A stretch of 64,000 bases of DNA from an uncultured Aquimonas sp. (GTDB lineage: Bacteria > Pseudomonadota > Gammaproteobacteria > Xanthomonadales > Xanthomonadaceae), in the NCBI RefSeq assembly GCF_937888285.1, contig NZ_CALART010000008.1, forward strand, positions 1-64,000, read 5' to 3'. This document shows positions 58,735 through 64,000 of this stretch, one piece after another. The position numbers and the translations under genes were made by a program. Numbering within the stretch: position 1 is the stretch's first letter; each line of letters opens with the position of its first letter. The notes below the pieces were generated by a model. It was not told the origin of the DNA. It worked only from the letters and a program-made list of their open reading frames with translations, and made no database searches.

Positions 58735-58780
58735 GCGCCCCTCTCCTCGTGGGAGAGGGGTTGGGGTGAGGGTCCGGGCA
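58735..58780. repeat. REP-like CCCCTCTCC...GGGGTGAGGG element
   Basis: A hairpin (CCCCTCTC ... GAGAGGGG) followed by TTGGGGTGAGGGTCCGG, shared with 31479-31582. The gap 58644-59013 holds this, the heptamer array and no gene. Confidence 0.65.
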
Positions 58781-59013
58781 GGGCGATTCAAGCAGACTCG
58801 CTGCGAGGGACTTGCGCAGGGAGCTGCAATTGCCTGATCGAGCGCCGCCGATGTTCACGCTTCAGAGAACCACACGATCTGCGCCATACGTCACCCACAG
58901 CATGCCGCCCTCCCCGCCTGCGCAATGTCTTCATCGCCGACCCAGCGTTCGTCACTGTCAGCGCTGCGCTGCCGCGCGCAGCATGCGCGAGTTCTCGACC
59001 CAGGAGTCACCGC

Positions 59014-60582
<1,569 letters not shown>

Positions 60583-60744
60583 CGCGCGTCGCGATACGCG
60601 GATCGCCGGCTGTTTATAAGAGCGAGCTTGCTCGCGACTCGCAGGGGTCGAGCAGCGCGCAGCGTGCCGTCGCCTGCAAGCAGGCTCACAAGAGAATCCG
60701 CAAGGAGCCGGGGCCCATCAGCGCGGAACAGTCCGCGGCTTCTG

Positions 60745-60772
60745 CGAATCCCGAATCCCGAATCCCGAATCC
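60745..60772 (-). repeat. GGATTCG array after bioH
   Basis: Four perfect CGAATCC units on the plus strand, seven bases past the bioH stop. G-rich on the coding strand. The rest of the 197-base gap shows nothing. Confidence 0.85.
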
Positions 60773-60779
60773 CTGCTCT

Positions 60780-61541
60780 TCAGCCCACCCCTTCCACGAA
60801 ATCGAGGATCGCCCGCAGACACTCCTCGGTGTGGCTGATGAAAGGCGCATGCCCCGCCCCTTCGATGCACAGGTAGCGCGCGCCGTGCTGCAGATCGGCG
60901 GCGGCACGCATCGCCGCAGGCGGCACCAGGCGATCGCGACGGCCGGCGATCCACAGGCTGGGCACGTCCAGCGTGCGCAGCTCGTCGCGCAGGTCGACGT
61001 GGCCGAGCATGGCGAGACCCTGCAGCAGGGCCGATTGCGCGGGCTCCCCGCGGGCGAACACGCAGGCGCGCAGGGTCTTCAGCACCTCGCGGCCGTGCTC
61101 GCTGCCGATCGATTCGAGGCTCAGGAAGCGTTCCAGCGTGCCGGTGTAGTCGCGCACCAATTCGTCGGCGAACTGCTCGAAGATCTCGGGTGACACCGCC
61201 TGTGGCCAATCCGAACCACGCACGAAGCGCGGCGAGCTGGCGATCGCAATCAGGCCCTGCACGCGGCCCGGCTGCTCGATCGCCGCCTGCAGCGCGATCT
61301 GTCCGCCCAGCGACCAGCCCAGCCAGGGCGCAGGTGGCACGAGCTGGGCGATGCGCGCGGCGGCATTGGCGAGATCGATGTCGTCGCGTTCGTTGCTGTA
61401 GCCATGACCGGGCAGGTCTACGAGGTGCAGTTCATGGTGCTCGGACAGACGTTCGATCAGCGGCGCGAATACGCCGCTGTGCATGGCCCAGCCGTGGATG
61501 AGGACAAGCGGTGGGCCGTGGCCGATGTGGTCGAGGTGCAT
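60780..61541 (-). CDS. bioH: Pimeloyl-ACP methyl ester carboxylesterase BioH
   Basis: A 253-residue alpha/beta hydrolase that frees pimeloyl-ACP from its methyl ester, the gate to biotin ring synthesis. It has the oxyanion region LIHGWAMHSGVF, nucleophile elbow GWSLGG, the Asp in GRRDRLVP and the His in GAGHAPFIS. It lies after bioF in the order bioB-bioF-bioH known from Xanthomonas, but bioC does not follow. No ribosome site is visible; an eight-unit repeat array begins 9 bases before the ATG. Confidence 0.93.
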   Translation of the reverse strand: MHLDHIGHGPPLVLIHGWAMHSGVFAPLIERLSEHHELHLVDLPGHGYSNERDDIDLANAAARIAQLVPPAPWLGWSLGGQIALQAAIEQPGRVQGLIAIASSPRFVRGSDWPQAVSPEIFEQFADELVRDYTGTLERFLSLESIGSEHGREVLKTLRACVFARGEPAQSALLQGLAMLGHVDLRDELRTLDVPSLWIAGRRDRLVPPAAMRAAADLQHGARYLCIEGAGHAPFISHTEECLRAILDFVEGVG

Positions 61542-61550
61542 TGAGGGAAG

Positions 61551-61610
61551 GGATTCGGGATTCGGGATTCGGGATTCGGGATTCGGGATTCGGGATTCGG
61601 GATTCGGGAT
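61551..61610 (-). repeat. Eight-unit GGATTCG array before bioH
   Basis: Eight perfect 7-base units (61551-61606) plus GGAT, the longest array in the window. C-rich on the bioH coding strand. Perfect tandem copies suggest recent slippage and possible length variation between strains. Confidence 0.95.
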
Positions 61611-61654
61611 AGAGCGTCTATGGCCCGCGCCCTCGCGCAAGGCTCGACGCCCGC

Positions 61655-61701
61655 TGCCCTTCTCCCCGCGGGAGAAGGTGGCGCGCAGCGCCGGATGAGG
61701 G
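61655..61701. repeat. CCTCATCCGG... element between bioF and bioH
   Basis: Nearly the reverse complement of 31761-31806, with a CTTCTCCCCGCGGGAGAAGG hairpin. Relative to the flanking genes it has the same place and direction as the copy between mnmG and ggt. Confidence 0.75.
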
Positions 61702-61760
61702 GCCGTTCAGGGCGCGGACCTGCAGCATTCAGATAGCCCGCTGTGCCACGTGGGCGAACC

Positions 61761-63011
61761 TCAGGCTTCCGGCGCTGCCTCGGGCACACGCTCGCCGCGC
61801 GCACCAGCCGATCCCGAATCCCTACTGCCCAATCCCCGCCTCTCAAGCCCCAGCTCGGCCAGCGCCGCCAGCAGCCGATCCACATCCGCCTCGCTGTGCG
61901 CGGCGGACAAGGTGATGCGCAGGCGCGCGCTGCCCTCGGGCACGGTCGGCGGGCGGATCGCGCTGACCAGCAGGCCGCGCGACTCCAGCTCACGCGCGGC
62001 AAACAGCGCCCGCGCTTCGTCGCCGAGCAGGAGCGGCTGGATGGGCGTGCTGGATTCGATCATCGGCAGGCGCAGGCGGCGCGCGCCGCGCGCGAAGCGG
62101 GCGATCAGGCCGGCCAGATGGAAGCGCCGCCAGGGTTCGCTCTGTAGGGCGCGCAGGTTGGCGCGGGTGGCCGCGGCAACCGCCGGCGGCAGGGCCGTGG
62201 TGTAGAGGTAGGGCCGCGCGCTTTCCGCGAGCGCATCGATCACTTCGGCCGGTCCACAGACCGCGGCACCGTAGCCGCCGAGCGCTTTGCCGAGGGTTAG
62301 CATCAGCAGCGGCACCTGCTTGACGCCGAGCCCGGCAGCGGCCACCGAGCCACGCCCGCCGGGGCCGACCACGCCGAGGCCGTGGGCATCGTCGACGAAC
62401 AGCAGGGCGTTCTCGGCGCGGGCGATGAGCGCCAGGTCCTTCAGCGGGGCGAGGTCGCCGTCCATGCTGAAAACGCCGTCGGTCGCCAGCAGGGCGGCGG
62501 CCTCAGGCCGCGTGCGCAGCTGGCGCAGGGCGGCCTCGGCATCGGCGTGCGGATAGCGCTTGAGCTCGCAGCCGGCCAGCTTGGCACCGTCCAGCAGGCA
62601 GGCGTGGTTGAGCCGGTCCTGCACGCAGAGGTCATCGCGACCCAGCAGGGTCTGCAGCACGGCGAGATTGGCGAGATAGCCCGAGCCGAACAGCAGGGCC
62701 TTCGGATAGCCGACGAAGCCAGCCAGCTCGGCCTCCAGCGCGGCATGTTCGGCGTGGTGGCCGCAGACCAGGTGCGAGGCCGTGCTGCCGACGCCATGCC
62801 ACGCGGCCGATTCCTGCAGCGCGGCGGTGGCGTCGAGGCTGCGCGCCAGGCCGAGATAATCATTGCTGCAGAAGTTGATCAGCTCGCGGCCGTCGATCCA
62901 CACCCGCGTGCCGTCCGCGCGCTCGACCGTGCGTCGCGTCCGCGAGCGCTTCTGCGCGGCGCGCACGCCGCGGGCCTCGGCCAGCGCAGTGAGTAGCGAG
63001 GGCCGGGCCAT
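61761..63011 (-). CDS. bioF: 8-amino-7-oxononanoate synthase BioF
   Basis: A 416-residue PLP enzyme that joins pimeloyl-ACP and alanine. It has FCSNDYLGLA, 'GSGYLANLAVLQTL', DDAHGLGVVGPGGRG and the PLP lysine in LTLGKALGGYG. It starts 5 bases after the bioB stop, so the two are one operon. The last ~25 residues (GLGSRDSGSAG...) are encoded by a degenerate heptamer array and lie beyond the normal end LAALAELGLE. Confidence 0.95.
   Translation of the reverse strand: MARPSLLTALAEARGVRAAQKRSRTRRTVERADGTRVWIDGRELINFCSNDYLGLARSLDATAALQESAAWHGVGSTASHLVCGHHAEHAALEAELAGFVGYPKALLFGSGYLANLAVLQTLLGRDDLCVQDRLNHACLLDGAKLAGCELKRYPHADAEAALRQLRTRPEAAALLATDGVFSMDGDLAPLKDLALIARAENALLFVDDAHGLGVVGPGGRGSVAAAGLGVKQVPLLMLTLGKALGGYGAAVCGPAEVIDALAESARPYLYTTALPPAVAAATRANLRALQSEPWRRFHLAGLIARFARGARRLRLPMIESSTPIQPLLLGDEARALFAARELESRGLLVSAIRPPTVPEGSARLRITLSAAHSEADVDRLLAALAELGLERRGLGSRDSGSAGARGERVPEAAPEA
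61809..61836 (-). repeat. Degenerate heptamer array inside the bioF 3' end
   Basis: CGATCC, CGAATCC, CTACTG and CCCAATCC-like units on the plus strand, read in bioF as GLGSRDSG. G-rich on the coding strand. Confidence 0.65.
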
Positions 63012-63016
63012 GGCGA

Positions 63017-64000
63017 TCAGGCCGCCGAATCGACGGCGTTCAGATCGACGTGCACGTGCTCGCCCTGGGCGGGCGCGGGCATCGGCTTCAGCCCCAGACG
63101 CGCGAACAGGGCCTGGTCCTTCTGGGTGTCCGGGTTGCCGGTGGTGAGCAGCTTCTCGCCGTAGAAGATCGAGTTGGCGCCGGCCATGAAGCACAGCGCC
63201 TGCAGCTCGTCGCTCATGTCCTCGCGACCCGCCGAAAGGCGCACCATCGAAGCCGGCATCAGGATGCGGGCCACCGCAATCGTGCGCACGAACTCCAGCG
63301 GGTCGATCTCCTCGGTGCCGTGCAGCGGCGTGCCGGGCACCTGCACCAGCCGGTTGATCGGCACCGAGTCCGGGTGCTCGCCCATGTTGGCCAGGGTCTG
63401 CAGCAGACCGGCGCGGTGCTCGCGGGTCTCGCCCATGCCGACGATGCCGCCGCAGCAGGTCTTCATGCCCACCCTGCGCACCTGCTCCAGCGTGTCCAGG
63501 CGATCCTGGTATTCGCGGGTGCGGATCACGCTGTCGTAGAACTCGGGCGCGGTGTCGAGGTTGTGGTTGTAGTAGGCGAGCCCCGCGGTCTTCAGGCGCT
63601 CGGCCTGCTCGGGCGTCAGCATGCCCAGCGTGGCGCAGGTCTCAAGGCCCAGCGCATTGACGCCCTCGATCATCGCCGCGACCTTCTCGACGTCGCGGTC
63701 CTTCGGCGAGCGCCAGGCCGCACCCATGCAGAAGCGGGTGGCGCCGGCGGCCTTCGCGGCTTTCGCCTTCTCCAGCACGGCATCCAGATCCATCAGCTTG
63801 TGCGCATTGAGGCCGGTGGCGTAGCGCGCGGCCTGCGGGCAGTAGCTGCAGTCCTCGGGACAGCCGCCGGTCTTGACGCTCAAGAGGGTGGAGATCTGCA
63901 CCTCGTCCGGGTTGAAATGCGCGCGATGGACGCTTGCGGCGCGGAACAGAAGCTCATGGAAGGGCAGCGCGAACAGCGCGACCACTTCCTCGCGGGTCCA
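63017..64000 (-). CDS. bioB: Biotin synthase BioB (5' end beyond the window)
   Basis: A radical-SAM enzyme that inserts sulfur into dethiobiotin. At least 328 residues are visible. The frame is open to the window edge (WTREEVVALFALPF), so the true start lies outside. The 4Fe-4S ligands are in GGCPEDCSYC. 'CMGAAWRSPKDRD', YYNHNLDTAPEFY and GMGETREHRAGLL are typical, as is the Arg of 'RLSAGREDMSDE' near the 2Fe-2S site. Confidence 0.96.
   Translation of the reverse strand, partial: WTREEVVALFALPFHELLFRAASVHRAHFNPDEVQISTLLSVKTGGCPEDCSYCPQAARYATGLNAHKLMDLDAVLEKAKAAKAAGATRFCMGAAWRSPKDRDVEKVAAMIEGVNALGLETCATLGMLTPEQAERLKTAGLAYYNHNLDTAPEFYDSVIRTREYQDRLDTLEQVRRVGMKTCCGGIVGMGETREHRAGLLQTLANMGEHPDSVPINRLVQVPGTPLHGTEEIDPLEFVRTIAVARILMPASMVRLSAGREDMSDELQALCFMAGANSIFYGEKLLTTGNPDTQKDQALFARLGLKPMPAPAQGEHVHVDLNAVDSAA

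Noticed and set aside
61551..61610. CRISPR or protein-coding meaning for the 7-base array
   Set aside because: A simple tandem repeat without spacers; it lies in a gap between bioF and bioH.

Overview
The window is high-GC, densely coded chromosomal DNA of a gammaproteobacterium, most likely of the Lysobacterales (Xanthomonadales). The reasons are the bioB-bioF-bioH order, the ygfB-pepP and zapA-6S RNA-ygfA neighbourhoods, many TonB receptors and beta-propeller signalling proteins, and intergenic GGATTCG arrays. No tRNA, rRNA, CRISPR array or complete mobile element was seen. The left edge cuts into an insertion-sequence end lying in a vgrG gene; the right edge cuts into bioB.

Layout. 1-514: truncated vgrG and an IS3-like end. 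886-6297: two overlapping histidine kinase genes divergent from a REC-GGDEF regulator. 6603-16613: one minus-strand run encoding DUF3450, a TtpC-like TolQ protein, ExbB, ExbD, TonB, a TPR protein, a TonB-dependent receptor and a secreted beta-helix protein. 17186-26721: housekeeping block (pepP, ygfB, a 1535-residue propeller-PAS-GGDEF-EAL protein, a ZapB-like protein, zapA, 6S RNA, ygfA, an EVE protein, rpiA). 27134-34117: Tyr-rich lipoprotein, mnmG, gamma-glutamyltransferase and a frameshifted DUF3293 gene. 34276-37855: three-gene secreted-protein operon including a collagen-like protein. 38003-44900: a PLP enzyme divergent from an Lrp-type regulator, a double-length RebB-like protein, small enzymes, an AraC regulator and a repeat island. 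45039-50951: a TonB receptor plus PstS-OmpA fusion operon divergent from a PhoD-type phosphatase. 50979-58643: two secreted or unknown proteins, an ECF sigma factor coupled to a membrane Ser/Thr kinase, and a VTT-flavoprotein fusion. 59014-64000: amidase and the biotin genes.

How the parts work together. The most interesting theme is phosphate. Sites built like Pho boxes (two 7-mers separated by 4 bases) lie upstream of the DUF3450/TonB operon, of the beta-helix gene, of phoD and, more weakly, of the second TonB receptor. With PhoD and the PstS-OmpA fusion this suggests a Pho-controlled outer-membrane system that captures phosphate or phosphoesters, energised by a TtpC-type TonB complex. This is inference and has no expression support here.

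A second theme is a polar family of short tandem repeats. They are C-rich on the coding strand just before genes and G-rich just after genes in all eight arrays found. They run into the reading frames of mnmG and bioF and form the stop codon of pepP.
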